A model generated the notes under the pieces. It made no database searches and was not told where the DNA came from. It was given only the letters and a program-made list of their open reading frames with translations. A stretch of DNA of 63,971 bases from JBKEDC01 sp047975205 (lineage in GTDB: Bacteria; Bacteroidota; Bacteroidia; Bacteroidales; Prolixibacteraceae): assembly GCA_047975205.1 (NCBI GenBank), contig JBKEDC010000028.1, positions 1 through 63,971 on the forward strand, written 5' to 3'. Positions 45,383-53,953 of the stretch are shown piece after piece. The first letter of the stretch is position 1, and each line of letters opens with the position of its first letter. The position numbers and the translations under genes were made by a program.

Positions 45383-46279
45383 ATGAAAACATTCTACATT
45401 AATAAACTGTTGGCAGAAATTGTTGCCGGACTGATTCCATTCAAAATGGCGCGAAATCGCTGGCGTGGCATTTTGCGCTACGGAATTTTCCGCGCACTGA
45501 AACTCAAAACTCAAATCAAGCGAAATAAAACAAATCCGAAACATTACTTAGCTATTTGTGCAATAGCTAAAAATGAAGGTGCTTATTTCGAAGAGTGGAT
45601 TGAATGGCATCGCAACTTGGGCGTTGAAAAGTTTTATATCTACGACAACGAAAGCAATGACAACACTCGAGAAATCTTGGAGCCCCACATTGAATCGGGC
45701 TTGGTAGATTATATCTTCTTCCCTGGTAAAAACCAGCAATTGCCTGCCTATGACGATTGCTTGGAAAAACATCGTTTTGATGCCCGTTGGATTGGCATCA
45801 TCGATTTAGATGAATTTATCGTTCCTATTCAAAATAAAAAAATCCCTGAGCTTCTAGAGCGGCTTGATGCTTATTCGGCAGTGGAAGTCAATTGGCTGAT
45901 ATATGGTAGCAGTGGTTTGAAAGAGAAAGAATCGGGCACGATAATGGAACGCTTCAAGCGACATTCGTTACCCAATTGCTCGCCCAACCGCACGGTGAAA
46001 AGTATTGTCAATCCACGCAAAGTGTTTTGTATGATTGGGTGTCACGAAGGTGCGAGAATTTCGGGCAAAATAGTCGATTCGAACGGGCAAATCGTTAAGA
46101 AGCATTTTCGCAATCGAGAGCCGCAACACGATGTCATTCGTATCAACCACTATGCTGTGAAGTCCTACGATGAATTTCTTGGAAAGCGTGCGCGAGGTAG
46201 AGCTAGAACCCTCGAAAAGCGTAGCTTAGACTATTTTGCTAAATACGATCTCAACGACATCGAGGAGTCATCATTCTAA
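45383..46279 (+). CDS. GT92-family (DUF23-like) glycosyltransferase
   Basis: 298 residues. GT-A fold: AICAIAKNEGAYFEEWIEWH at the start of the catalytic domain, YDNESNDNTREIL, and the metal-binding DLDEF (DxD type), followed by NRTVKSIVNPRKV and INHYAVKSYDEFLGKRARGR near the C-terminus. GT92 includes beta-1,4-galactosyltransferases, but the donor is unknown here. A decayed second copy of its last ~40 codons occurs at 47690-47823, after the ligase gene. Codons look G+C-richer than the window average. Confidence 0.85.
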   Translation: MKTFYINKLLAEIVAGLIPFKMARNRWRGILRYGIFRALKLKTQIKRNKTNPKHYLAICAIAKNEGAYFEEWIEWHRNLGVEKFYIYDNESNDNTREILEPHIESGLVDYIFFPGKNQQLPAYDDCLEKHRFDARWIGIIDLDEFIVPIQNKKIPELLERLDAYSAVEVNWLIYGSSGLKEKESGTIMERFKRHSLPNCSPNRTVKSIVNPRKVFCMIGCHEGARISGKIVDSNGQIVKKHFRNREPQHDVIRINHYAVKSYDEFLGKRARGRARTLEKRSLDYFAKYDLNDIEESSF

Positions 46280-46345
46280 TGTTTATAGATGTTCGTGCAA
46301 AAAAAATGTCGGATTGAATTTCTCAGATTCGCTTAGGCGAACTCA
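46145..46345 (+). repeat. Left copy of a duplicated GT92/Stealth 3' junction
   Basis: It consists of the intact 3' end of the GT92 gene (to 46279) followed by about 60 bp that read on the minus strand as ESEKFNPTFFLHEHL. That matches the KFEKFNPTLFCMND segment near the C-terminus of the Stealth gene at 47821-48777. The right copy lies at 47690-47960 in the same orientation. Confidence 0.7.
46283..46345 (-). pseudogene. Remnant of a Stealth gene C-terminal segment
   Basis: On the minus strand the stretch SEKFNPTFF is followed by diverged codons and a stop. Only about 20 codons survive, and the sequence is close to bases 47921-47965 of the intact Stealth gene. Confidence 0.6.
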
Positions 46346-46424
46346 TCGGGAAAAATGGGAGTTGGAATTTGAATTTCGCTGGAGGCTTTTAAAAAAACTA
46401 TCTTTGCGCTGAAACTTACTTAAA

Positions 46425-47660
46425 ATGAAAATACTACAAAAATCTAGAATTGATCTACTCTCACTTATTATAGCGCTAATTCCGGCACTTGCTATTTGCG
46501 GAATTACAAGTACGTTTATATTGCTTGCTGCTAGTTTAATGTTTATATGCTCCAACTACGACAGCTCAATGAAACTGAAGAAAGTGGATTGGATTTATGT
46601 GGCAATTCTTTGTTCCCCACTCGTGTCGGCAGTGCTATCCATGCTCGTTTGTCAAAATTGGGAGTGGAAGGTCGTAGATAAATATATGCGCTATCCCCTT
46701 GGTGCAATTTGTTTTTTCTTGCTATTAAAGAGAAAAAGTGGCACGATTGACTTAACTATTCTCAAACTGGGGTTCTATAGTGCAGCTGTTTTAGGCCTTC
46801 TTTGGGCTTCCTATCAGAAACTGTTTCTTGGCGTTCACCTTGCAGGGGCCGGAGTCTTTTCTATCACCTTTGGTGAGGTGATGACTTTTATTGCTACAAT
46901 TTGCGCATTAGAATTCGGCAGTTCTAAATGTAATCGACTGATTTGGCGCATCCTGTTTTTTGTGTTAGCCGCATTTGCATCGATAATGTCGGGAGCTAAA
47001 GGAGCATGGGTAGCCTACCCCGTACTATTGTGGATTGTTTTTGACTTCTATTATCAGAAAAATTTAGCCAAACAACTAACTGTATTTTCACTTGCACTTC
47101 TGCTAACAGCTAGCGTGTTTTGGAGTATTCCTTTTTCGAGAAACAGGATAAAGCAAGCGGTGAGTGATGTGACAGGCTATTTCACTGAGGAAGAATTTCA
47201 TCCCACTTCGCAAGGTTTGCGTCTGATGATGTGGGAAACCGCATTGGATATTGCGAAGGATTATCCAGTTTTTGGTGTGGGAGCTTCCAATGTAAGTAGC
47301 GAGTTGATCGAGCGGTGTCGGAACTCCACTCGAAAAGCAACCGCAGGTGTTGAAACCTATCAATATTGTCTTGTGCACATGCATAATGATTTTTTCGAGA
47401 CCTTGTCGGGGCAGGGATTTGTGGGGCTTATAAGCTATTTTTCATGCCTGTTTTTCAGTTCGATAATCTGCTTCAAGTCGAGGAATCGTTATTCGAAAGA
47501 AATGAGATTGTGGATCTATATACATTTGCTGATGCAAGTTGGTTTTGCTATATTTAGTCTTACCGTTTGTCCAAGACTGGCAGCGCGAGACTTTTTGATT
47601 GCGTTCTGTGTTCTTTCCTTTGCTGAATTACGGCGTGATATTTATCGGATAAATCCTTGA
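46425..47660 (+). CDS. O-antigen ligase/polymerase family membrane protein
   Basis: 411 residues with about 10-12 membrane helices and the Wzy_C-type large periplasmic loop (about 265-330), including MMWETALDIAKDYPVFGVGA and VHMHNDFFETLSGQGFVGL. The His and Arg in this loop are the usual functional residues. Members either ligate O-antigen to lipid A-core (WaaL) or polymerise repeat units (Wzy); motifs do not decide between them. The gene lies between two copies of the GT92/Stealth junction, suggesting insertion into a once-continuous locus. Confidence 0.82.
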   Translation: MKILQKSRIDLLSLIIALIPALAICGITSTFILLAASLMFICSNYDSSMKLKKVDWIYVAILCSPLVSAVLSMLVCQNWEWKVVDKYMRYPLGAICFFLLLKRKSGTIDLTILKLGFYSAAVLGLLWASYQKLFLGVHLAGAGVFSITFGEVMTFIATICALEFGSSKCNRLIWRILFFVLAAFASIMSGAKGAWVAYPVLLWIVFDFYYQKNLAKQLTVFSLALLLTASVFWSIPFSRNRIKQAVSDVTGYFTEEEFHPTSQGLRLMMWETALDIAKDYPVFGVGASNVSSELIERCRNSTRKATAGVETYQYCLVHMHNDFFETLSGQGFVGLISYFSCLFFSSIICFKSRNRYSKEMRLWIYIHLLMQVGFAIFSLTVCPRLAARDFLIAFCVLSFAELRRDIYRINP

Positions 47661-47689
47661 GCAAATTCTGATTTGAACCGACATTACCC

Positions 47690-47823
47690 TTGTTTATAGC
47701 TTGTGAAATACTACGATGAATTCTTGAGAAAGTGCACGAGACAAGTCTAGTGATGTTGAAAAGCGCACCTTGAGCTATTTTCCCAGATGCGTAGCCTCAA
47801 CGATATCAAAGAATCGAGGTTTA
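47690..47823 (+). pseudogene. Decayed 3' end of a second GT92 gene
   Basis: Segments align in order with the C-terminus of the intact GT92 protein, in shifting frames. VKYYDEFLRKCTRQV corresponds to VKSYDEFLGKRARGR, VEKRTLSYF to LEKRSLDYF, and SLNDIKESRF to DLNDIEESSF. At least one in-frame stop and two frameshifts are present. The remnant overlaps the end of the Stealth gene on the other strand by 3 bp. Confidence 0.75.
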
Positions 47824-47960
47824 CTTTTCGAACTCTGATTTCTCAGGGAAAAGTTTCTCCAAAAATGCTTTAGATTTCATTCGGTCATCATCATTAGCAT
47901 ATTCAGAGTCGTTCATGCAAAAGAGTGTAGGATTGAATTTCTCAAATTTGCTGTAATGCT
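47690..47960 (+). repeat. Right copy of the duplicated GT92/Stealth 3' junction
   Basis: Here the GT92 tail is decayed and the convergent Stealth gene is intact, the mirror situation of the left copy at 46145-46345. The two copies are direct repeats around the ligase gene. The left copy lacks about 90 bp of Stealth 3' sequence. Confidence 0.65.
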
Positions 47961-48777
47961 TGTCTTGGTGAATCTGGATATGGAGAGCATATTTTGGAGA
48001 TGAATAATGCAGTTTCCCTCTTCTTTCAACCAATGCAATATATGAATAAACTACTCGCTGAATGTCGGAGTTGTTTCTTTTGCGGTTGAGAATCATGGCT
48101 TCAATCTTATCTTTGAGAACCTGTTCAGCAATCCGTTGGCAATCACTTCGGAGATATGCATCCATATTATGATGGGGCATTGCTAAAAAATAAGTTCCAT
48201 ATTTTTTTTCGACAAACTCAGATGCATTCTTTATTTTTTTGCTATAATTAAGGAGTGGTTTTTTTCTGATTCTTTTCCTCCAGAACCAACGTACTCTTCG
48301 GAATGGTTTTCGCTTAAGACGAATAATAGGGAGTCCTTCATCGGTGAAAAACATTTCAGGAGAAACAGGCTTGTTAATCAACATATCGTCATTAGCAAAG
48401 ATAAAATGTTCGGAAAGCCCGGGTATTCTATGTAAAAAGTGCTCCAATAAAACAGAATTGAAACAAGGAAGACTTTCTGAAGGTAAAATTTCTTTGTGGT
48501 CAATAATCTTAACCTTTGAATGCGTCGTGTCGAGCCATTCTGGAGTTTGATTGTCGGTAACGATAAATATCTTTCGAATCCATGGAGCGTATTTCTCAAT
48601 AGAGCGCAAGCTGAATTTTAATTCGTCGTTATCTATATAGCGTCCTTTGCAATTGATAGATGATTTTTCATCTACATTGCCGATAAAGGCATTGTGTTTT
48701 TCTAACCATTGCGGATCATCCCCATCTACCCATAGGTACACTAAATCGATTTCTATTTTGTTATTTCTCATTTTCAA
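47821..48777 (-). CDS. Stealth-family sugar-phosphate transferase (second copy)
   Basis: 318 residues. CR1 is EIDLVYLWVDGDDPQWLEKH. CR2 contains DNDELKFSLRSIEKYAPWIR, KIFIVTDNQTPEWLD and LSEHFIFANDDMLINKPVSP. CR3-like MPHHNMDAYLRSD follows, with a basic insertion around 155-180. Same enzyme class as the gene at 44375-45367 but clearly diverged, closer to typical capsule Stealth proteins. Its start overlaps the end of the upstream glycosyltransferase by 17 bp, so they share an operon (50375-47821). MRNNK at 48771 is an alternative start. Confidence 0.88.
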   Translation of the reverse strand: MKMRNNKIEIDLVYLWVDGDDPQWLEKHNAFIGNVDEKSSINCKGRYIDNDELKFSLRSIEKYAPWIRKIFIVTDNQTPEWLDTTHSKVKIIDHKEILPSESLPCFNSVLLEHFLHRIPGLSEHFIFANDDMLINKPVSPEMFFTDEGLPIIRLKRKPFRRVRWFWRKRIRKKPLLNYSKKIKNASEFVEKKYGTYFLAMPHHNMDAYLRSDCQRIAEQVLKDKIEAMILNRKRNNSDIQRVVYSYIALVERRGKLHYSSPKYALHIQIHQDKHYSKFEKFNPTLFCMNDSEYANDDDRMKSKAFLEKLFPEKSEFEK

Positions 48778-49543
48778 TTCGTTGTTTTATCTCAGGGTAA
48801 ATTTCTAGAATTTTTTCGAGTGCAGCGCAGTTTAAATCTATTCCTGATTTGAAATTAACAGTTTTTAGAGAGAGTGTTTTGGGCTTTCCAAGACCGTGAG
48901 GTTTATTTTGACCAAAGGGTACGGGCATGATTTTTGTGCCACTAGCCACTGCTGCTGCCCAAAACCAAATGTCGTCTGTGGTGGGTGCTATTTCGGTAAA
49001 CAGCTTGGGGTCGATCATTTCTTTTTTCAATGAATGAGGCGGATATAAAACTCCGCCAACGCCTGTTTGTATATTTGTAAACTTAGGTTGGATTCTTTTC
49101 GCCACAAAACTATACCATCTGTATTTTGTCCATTTGCGATAAGGTGCATTCAGTTTGATTCGTTTAGCGCGGTGAGTAAGTATTGCATGGGGATGCTCTT
49201 TGTGTAGACGCAACAAATCTCGAAGCATATTTTTTTTATACCACACATCGTCATCGATCGTTACGATGATCGCATCGGGAAAATCTTCCAAGGCAGGCAC
49301 TAACTTTCGATAGGAGCGAATGTCTTGATCGTAGTTTTTTATTTCTAAAATCGAAAATTCCTTTGTCATGCTTTGCAATTCTTGCGGAATGCCTTCTTTA
49401 CCAAATTGGGCAAAAGTGAGATACAAAACCACTTTGTCTGGCAATTGAGAACCTTCCATGATGGAACGAATCGCTTTTGCCACATATACTATGGCTGCAG
49501 GAAAGGAAGTTAAAGATACGATGACTTTATTTTGTTGCAACAT
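48761..49543 (-). CDS. Glycosyltransferase of a tandem paralogous pair (second)
   Basis: 260 residues. IVSLTSFPAAIVYVAKAIRS at the N-terminus and VTIDDDVWY carrying the GT-A type metal motif, then NIQTGVGGVLYPPHSLKKEM and TTDDIWFWAAAVASGTKIMP. The upstream gene encodes a protein of the same layout, so the pair arose by tandem duplication. Probable cytoplasmic sugar transferase in outer-core or O-antigen assembly. Confidence 0.78.
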   Translation of the reverse strand: MLQQNKVIVSLTSFPAAIVYVAKAIRSIMEGSQLPDKVVLYLTFAQFGKEGIPQELQSMTKEFSILEIKNYDQDIRSYRKLVPALEDFPDAIIVTIDDDVWYKKNMLRDLLRLHKEHPHAILTHRAKRIKLNAPYRKWTKYRWYSFVAKRIQPKFTNIQTGVGGVLYPPHSLKKEMIDPKLFTEIAPTTDDIWFWAAAVASGTKIMPVPFGQNKPHGLGKPKTLSLKTVNFKSGIDLNCAALEKILEIYPEIKQRIENEK

Positions 49544-49556
49544 GGTGATTTTGTTA

Positions 49557-50375
49557 TTAAAAAAGACACTCTTTTGTGTTTATTTCGTGCCCTATTCGTT
49601 GTTTAATGACGGGATATTGCTCTAAAATTGCCTCTAACACGATCCGGTTTACATCTTTTTTAGACCCGATATTGGTTTTCTTTAAGCTAATCTGGCTCGG
49701 TTTTCGTAGATCTCGGGGCTTATTGTCGCCATGAGGAACAGGTGCAATCTTCGTTCCATTCGCCACAGCTGCTGCCCAAAACCAGATGTCGTCTACCGTT
49801 GGAGCCATCTCCATGAAAATCTTAGAATCAAGCATCTTCTTGTTCAACGAATGTGGTGGATATAGCACGCCGCCTACACCTGTCTGCACATTGCCAAATT
49901 TAGGACTTAGGTTTTTAGTTAAGTAGCGCCAAGACTTATATCGTTCCCATTGGCGGTAAGGTGCATCGAGTTTTAAATCTCGAACCCGATGACCGATTAT
50001 TGCATTCGGATGCTTGGCATGCAAGCGGAGTAAATCTCGAAGCATGTGTTGACCGTAGTAGATGTCGTCATCGATAGTAACAATGACTGCTTCGGGAAAG
50101 TCGTTGAGGGCAGGTATCAATTTGGTATAAGAACGGATATTCTCTTCGTAGAATCTGACTTGCAAAATGCTGTTTTCTTCCAATTCCTTGAGTTCATCTG
50201 GAATAATTTCCTCGAGAAACTGCGAAGCAGTGAGGTATAAAATCACCTTGGCTGGCATTATCGAACCATTTAGGATAGACTGTATGGCTTGAACGGCAAA
50301 TGGAATAGCTGCCGGAAAAGAGGTGAGGGATACGACAAGTTCTTTTTGTTCGAGTGCTTCTAGTTCTGAATTCAT
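49557..50375 (-). CDS. Glycosyltransferase of a tandem paralogous pair (first)
   Basis: 272 residues, a close paralogue of the gene at 48761-49543. Shared blocks include VVSLTSFPAAIPFAVQAIQS, VTIDDDIYYGQHMLRDLLRL, NVQTGVGGVLYPPHSLNKKM and TVDDIWFWAAAVANGTKIAP. First gene of the minus-strand operon, with a 13-bp gap to the next. Divergent from the waaA remnant. Confidence 0.78.
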   Translation of the reverse strand: MNSELEALEQKELVVSLTSFPAAIPFAVQAIQSILNGSIMPAKVILYLTASQFLEEIIPDELKELEENSILQVRFYEENIRSYTKLIPALNDFPEAVIVTIDDDIYYGQHMLRDLLRLHAKHPNAIIGHRVRDLKLDAPYRQWERYKSWRYLTKNLSPKFGNVQTGVGGVLYPPHSLNKKMLDSKIFMEMAPTVDDIWFWAAAVANGTKIAPVPHGDNKPRDLRKPSQISLKKTNIGSKKDVNRIVLEAILEQYPVIKQRIGHEINTKECLF

Positions 50376-50474
50376 GATGCGCTAAGGTTTAAAAACCATC
50401 TGTCTGTTAATACCACAAAACTACTGTATAAAAGCGAATAAATGAAATTTATCGTTGTTCACTATGTATTTTTA

Positions 50475-50913
50475 ATACTGCGAATATTTTATGTGTTGTA
50501 GGTAGCTCTTGGCAGGCCGATGAAGAGGTGCTTAGTGAATTTGTGAATAACAGCTCTGTCAAGGTAGTTCTTGCTCCGCACGAGCTGAAATCGGGCAATA
50601 TTCAGCGTTTAATGCGTTTGGGAAACAAAGCTGTTTACTACACTAACCATACTGATGATGAATTAGAGCAAGCTCAAGTGCTAATTGTATGGGGCATATA
50701 TCGATATGCCGATGTCGCTTATATTGGAGGCGGATTTGGCGTTGGCATACATAACATGCTGGAAGCTTCAATGTTCCGGTTTTGTTTGGTCCTAGTTTCA
50801 AGAAATCTAATGAAGCTGTTGAACTACAGCAGCGTGGGGTAGCTTTTTCCATTCAAAATGCTATTGAGGCAAATAATAGAAATGTTATTTCAAAATTCTT
50901 CATTAAGAGATAA
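50475..50913 (+). pseudogene. waaA: Remnant of Kdo transferase (waaA/kdtA)
   Basis: The C-terminal third of 3-deoxy-D-manno-octulosonate transferase can be read: CVVGSSWQADEEVLSEFVN, VVLAPHELKSGNIQRLMRLG, IYRYADVAYIGGGFGVGIHN and MLEA. A frameshift near 50770 then leads to NVPVLFGPSFKKSNEAVELQ and QRGVAFSIQNAIE, with a stop at 50911-50913. Around AQVLIV a few residues are missing compared with the family. The N-terminal ~240 residues and the start are absent. A functional waaA must lie elsewhere, since Kdo is essential in LPS-bearing bacteria. Confidence 0.85.
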
Positions 50914-51269
50914 AATTGTTCAGAAGTGTCAAATCTTTATGAATGAGAATATTGGTGCAACACAAAAAAATGTCGAAAAAGTTATCAACAGCTAGGAAAT
51001 CCCTTGTAAACACTCATTTCTCGAAACTATTAGTATGGGAAATACATAATATTATTACATAAATGGTGAACTTTTCGTCTATTTTTATTTTTCACTTCGT
51101 TGTATATCAATGCGATATAAATAGTTGTTGAAAACTTTCTGTGAAATTTAATATACAGAATATCCCATAAATGTTATTTAAATGTAAGTTTGTTTCGTGT
51201 CAAAGTTTGGCACAAAAAACCGATAATTAACGGGAAAATATGTTTTATTAAATTTCAACAATCTAAGAT
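50914..51269. other. Region upstream of the ribonucleotide reductase gene
   Basis: About 355 AT-rich bases. I looked for a cobalamin riboswitch and see none. GTGTCAAAGTTTGGCAC (51198-51214) is an imperfect palindrome, GTGTCAAA against TTTGGCAC, about 55 bp before the start, and could be an operator. Confidence 0.4.
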
Positions 51270-53843
51270 ATGTCTTCAATTGATGAATGCACACCATCCG
51301 AAGTGCAACATTCAGCTTCTAAAAGCTACTCGCAGGAAGAAGCTTTCCAAGAGTCATTGAAATTCTTTAATGGTGATGATCTTGCAGCTCGTGTTTGGGT
51401 AAATAAATATGCACTGAAAGACTCTTTCGGTAATATTTTTGAAAGTGATCCTGACCAGATGCATCGTCGTTTGGCAAAAGAAATTGCTCGTATTGAAGGT
51501 TCTTATGCCAACCCTCTGAGTGAAGAAAAAATATATCGGTTGTTGAAAGACTTTAAATATATTGTTCCTCAAGGAGGACCCATGACCGGAATTGGTAATG
51601 AATTTCAGATAGCTTCCTTGTCAAACTGTTTTGTCATCGGGAATGAAGGAGCTTCCGACTCCTATGGCGGCATTATGAAAATCGATCAAGAACAAGTCCA
51701 GCTGATGAAGCGCAGAGGAGGTGTTGGTCATGATTTATCGCACATCCGCCCCAAAGGTTCTCCGGTAAAAAACTCAGCACTTACCTCAACGGGTATTGTG
51801 CCGTTCATGGAACGTTATTCAAACTCGACGCGCGAAGTAGCTCAAGATGGTCGTCGAGGGGCTTTAATGCTATCTGTTTCTGTTAAGCATCCTGATTCCG
51901 AGAAATTCATTGATGCAAAAATGGAAGCTGGTAAAGTAACAGGGGCTAACGTTTCGGTGAAAATTCATGATGATTTTATGCAGGCGGTAGAAAGTAAGAT
52001 GCCTTACATGCAGCAATATCCTATTCGTGCCGTTAATCCAACTTTTACGCAAGAAACCAATGCGAATGTTATTTGGGAGAAGATTGTTCATAATGCATGG
52101 AAATCTGCCGAGCCGGGCATTCTATTTTGGGATACTATTATTAAGGAATCATTACCTGATTGCTACGCTGACTTAGGCTATGAAACCGTGTCAACAAACC
52201 CTTGTGGTGAAATTCCGCTTTGTCCATATGATAGTTGTCGATTATTGGCTGTTAATTTATACTCATATGTTGAAAATCCATTTACCGCAAAGGCTAAATT
52301 TAACTTCAAGCTGTTTAAAGAACATGTGGGTTATGCGCAACGTATCATGGATGATATCATCGATTTAGAGCTAGAAAAAATTGATGCTATTATTGCTAAG
52401 ATTGATGCCGATCCTGAAAATGATGAAACAAAGCTAACCGAACGAAATCTTTGGTTAAAAATACGTACCAAAGCAAAAGAAGGTCGTCGTACCGGCGTAG
52501 GTATTACTGCAGAGGGCGATATGCTTGCTGCTTTAGGGTTCTGTTACGGAAAAACTGATGCTACTGATTTTAGTGTGGAGATTCACAAAACACTGGCATT
52601 GGCAGCCTATCGTTCATCGGTAGATATGGCAAAAGAGCGAGGTGCATTTAAAATCTATGATTGCAGTCGGGAGGCAAATAACCCGATGGTGTTACGCTTA
52701 AAAGCGGAAGATGAGCAACTATATCAAGACATGTGTAAATATGGGCGAAGAAACATTGCGCTGTTGACTATCGCACCAACGGGAACTACAAGCTTGATGA
52801 CTCAAACTACTTCGGGTATTGAGCCGGTCTTCATGCCGGTTTATAAACGTCGCCGTAAAGTTAATCCTAACGATAGAGATGTTCGCGTTGATTTTGTTGA
52901 TGAAGTAGGCGACAGTTGGGAAGAATATACTGTATTTCATCATAAATTCTTAGACTGGATGAAAGTTAACGGGATAGATACAGCAAAGAATTACACACAA
53001 GAGGAATTGGATGCTATTGTGGAAAAATCGCCCTACCATAATGCTACATCAAATGATGTGGATTGGCTGAATAAAGTACGCATGCAAGGTCGTATCCAGA
53101 AATGGGTAGATCATTCCATATCGGTAACTATAAACTTACCTGCCGATGTAGATGAAGAACTTGTGGGGAAATTATATTTTGAGGCATGGAAGTCAGGCTG
53201 TAAGGGAGTAACTGTTTATCGAGATGGTTCACGTTCCGGAGTCTTGATTTCAAATAAAAAAGAAGATAAAAAGAAAGACGAGCGTCTTGGTAATTTTCCG
53301 ACTACCCGACCCAAAGAATTGCATGCTGATGTGGTTAGATTCCAAAATAATAGAGAAAAATGGGTAGCCTTTATCGGATTAATTGATGATCGCCCTTATG
53401 AGATCTTTACAGGTTTGCATGATGAGGATGAAGGAATTATGCTCCCTCGAACAATAACGGAAGGAAAAATTATAAATACGACTGATGAAAATGGAAATTC
53501 GCGTTACGATTTTCAATTTACTAATAAACGTGGATATAAAACAACAATAGAAGGGCTTTCTCATAAGTTTAATCCGGCATATTGGAATTATGCCAAGCTT
53601 ATCTCCGGAATCTTGCGTTATGGTATGTCTATTGATAAAGTAGTTGATGTGGTTAGTTCTATGCAACTAGATAACGAAACCATCAATAGCTGGAAATCGG
53701 GTGTTGCTCGGGCATTGAAGAAGTATATTCCCGATGGAACTACAGCGAATGGGGCTACTTGTGAAGAGTGTGGCTCTACGAATTTGGTTTATCAGGAAGG
53801 ATGTCTTACATGCAAGAACTGCGGTTCCTCAAAATGTGGATAG
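51270..53843 (+). CDS. nrdJ: Adenosylcobalamin-dependent (class II) ribonucleoside-diphosphate reductase
   Basis: 857 residues. Disulfide and radical Cys sites: SNC (Cys about 120) and NPCGEIPLC (Cys about 312). The phosphate-binding APTGTTSLM segment and LPADVDEELVGKLYFEAWKS near 640 are also family-like. The C-terminal zinc ribbon and Cys tail (CEECGSTNLVYQEGCLTCKN to SSKCG) recharges the active site. It makes deoxyribonucleotides with a B12 radical and needs no oxygen, fitting an anaerobic or microaerophilic host that takes up or makes cobalamin. Single gene closed by a terminator. Confidence 0.93.
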   Translation: MSSIDECTPSEVQHSASKSYSQEEAFQESLKFFNGDDLAARVWVNKYALKDSFGNIFESDPDQMHRRLAKEIARIEGSYANPLSEEKIYRLLKDFKYIVPQGGPMTGIGNEFQIASLSNCFVIGNEGASDSYGGIMKIDQEQVQLMKRRGGVGHDLSHIRPKGSPVKNSALTSTGIVPFMERYSNSTREVAQDGRRGALMLSVSVKHPDSEKFIDAKMEAGKVTGANVSVKIHDDFMQAVESKMPYMQQYPIRAVNPTFTQETNANVIWEKIVHNAWKSAEPGILFWDTIIKESLPDCYADLGYETVSTNPCGEIPLCPYDSCRLLAVNLYSYVENPFTAKAKFNFKLFKEHVGYAQRIMDDIIDLELEKIDAIIAKIDADPENDETKLTERNLWLKIRTKAKEGRRTGVGITAEGDMLAALGFCYGKTDATDFSVEIHKTLALAAYRSSVDMAKERGAFKIYDCSREANNPMVLRLKAEDEQLYQDMCKYGRRNIALLTIAPTGTTSLMTQTTSGIEPVFMPVYKRRRKVNPNDRDVRVDFVDEVGDSWEEYTVFHHKFLDWMKVNGIDTAKNYTQEELDAIVEKSPYHNATSNDVDWLNKVRMQGRIQKWVDHSISVTINLPADVDEELVGKLYFEAWKSGCKGVTVYRDGSRSGVLISNKKEDKKKDERLGNFPTTRPKELHADVVRFQNNREKWVAFIGLIDDRPYEIFTGLHDEDEGIMLPRTITEGKIINTTDENGNSRYDFQFTNKRGYKTTIEGLSHKFNPAYWNYAKLISGILRYGMSIDKVVDVVSSMQLDNETINSWKSGVARALKKYIPDGTTANGATCEECGSTNLVYQEGCLTCKNCGSSKCG

Positions 53844-53866
53844 CTAGGCATAAACACAAATAAATT

Positions 53867-53900
53867 TAAAGCCATACTGTTAATAGTATGGCTTTTTTAT
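53867..53900. terminator. Terminator after nrdJ
   Basis: AAAGCCATACT, loop GTTAAT, AGTATGGCTTTTTTA: an 11-bp stem about 25 bp after the nrdJ stop. The A run on the other side is too weak for it to serve thiL clearly. Confidence 0.85.
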
Positions 53901-53953
53901 ATAATAGTTGTAAGATGTATTTGTATAGATGTTTACTGTATTTCTGAATGGCT

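Noticed and set aside
50914..51269. Possible cobalamin riboswitch before the B12-dependent reductase
   Set aside because: No B12-box or the expected stems could be found by eye.
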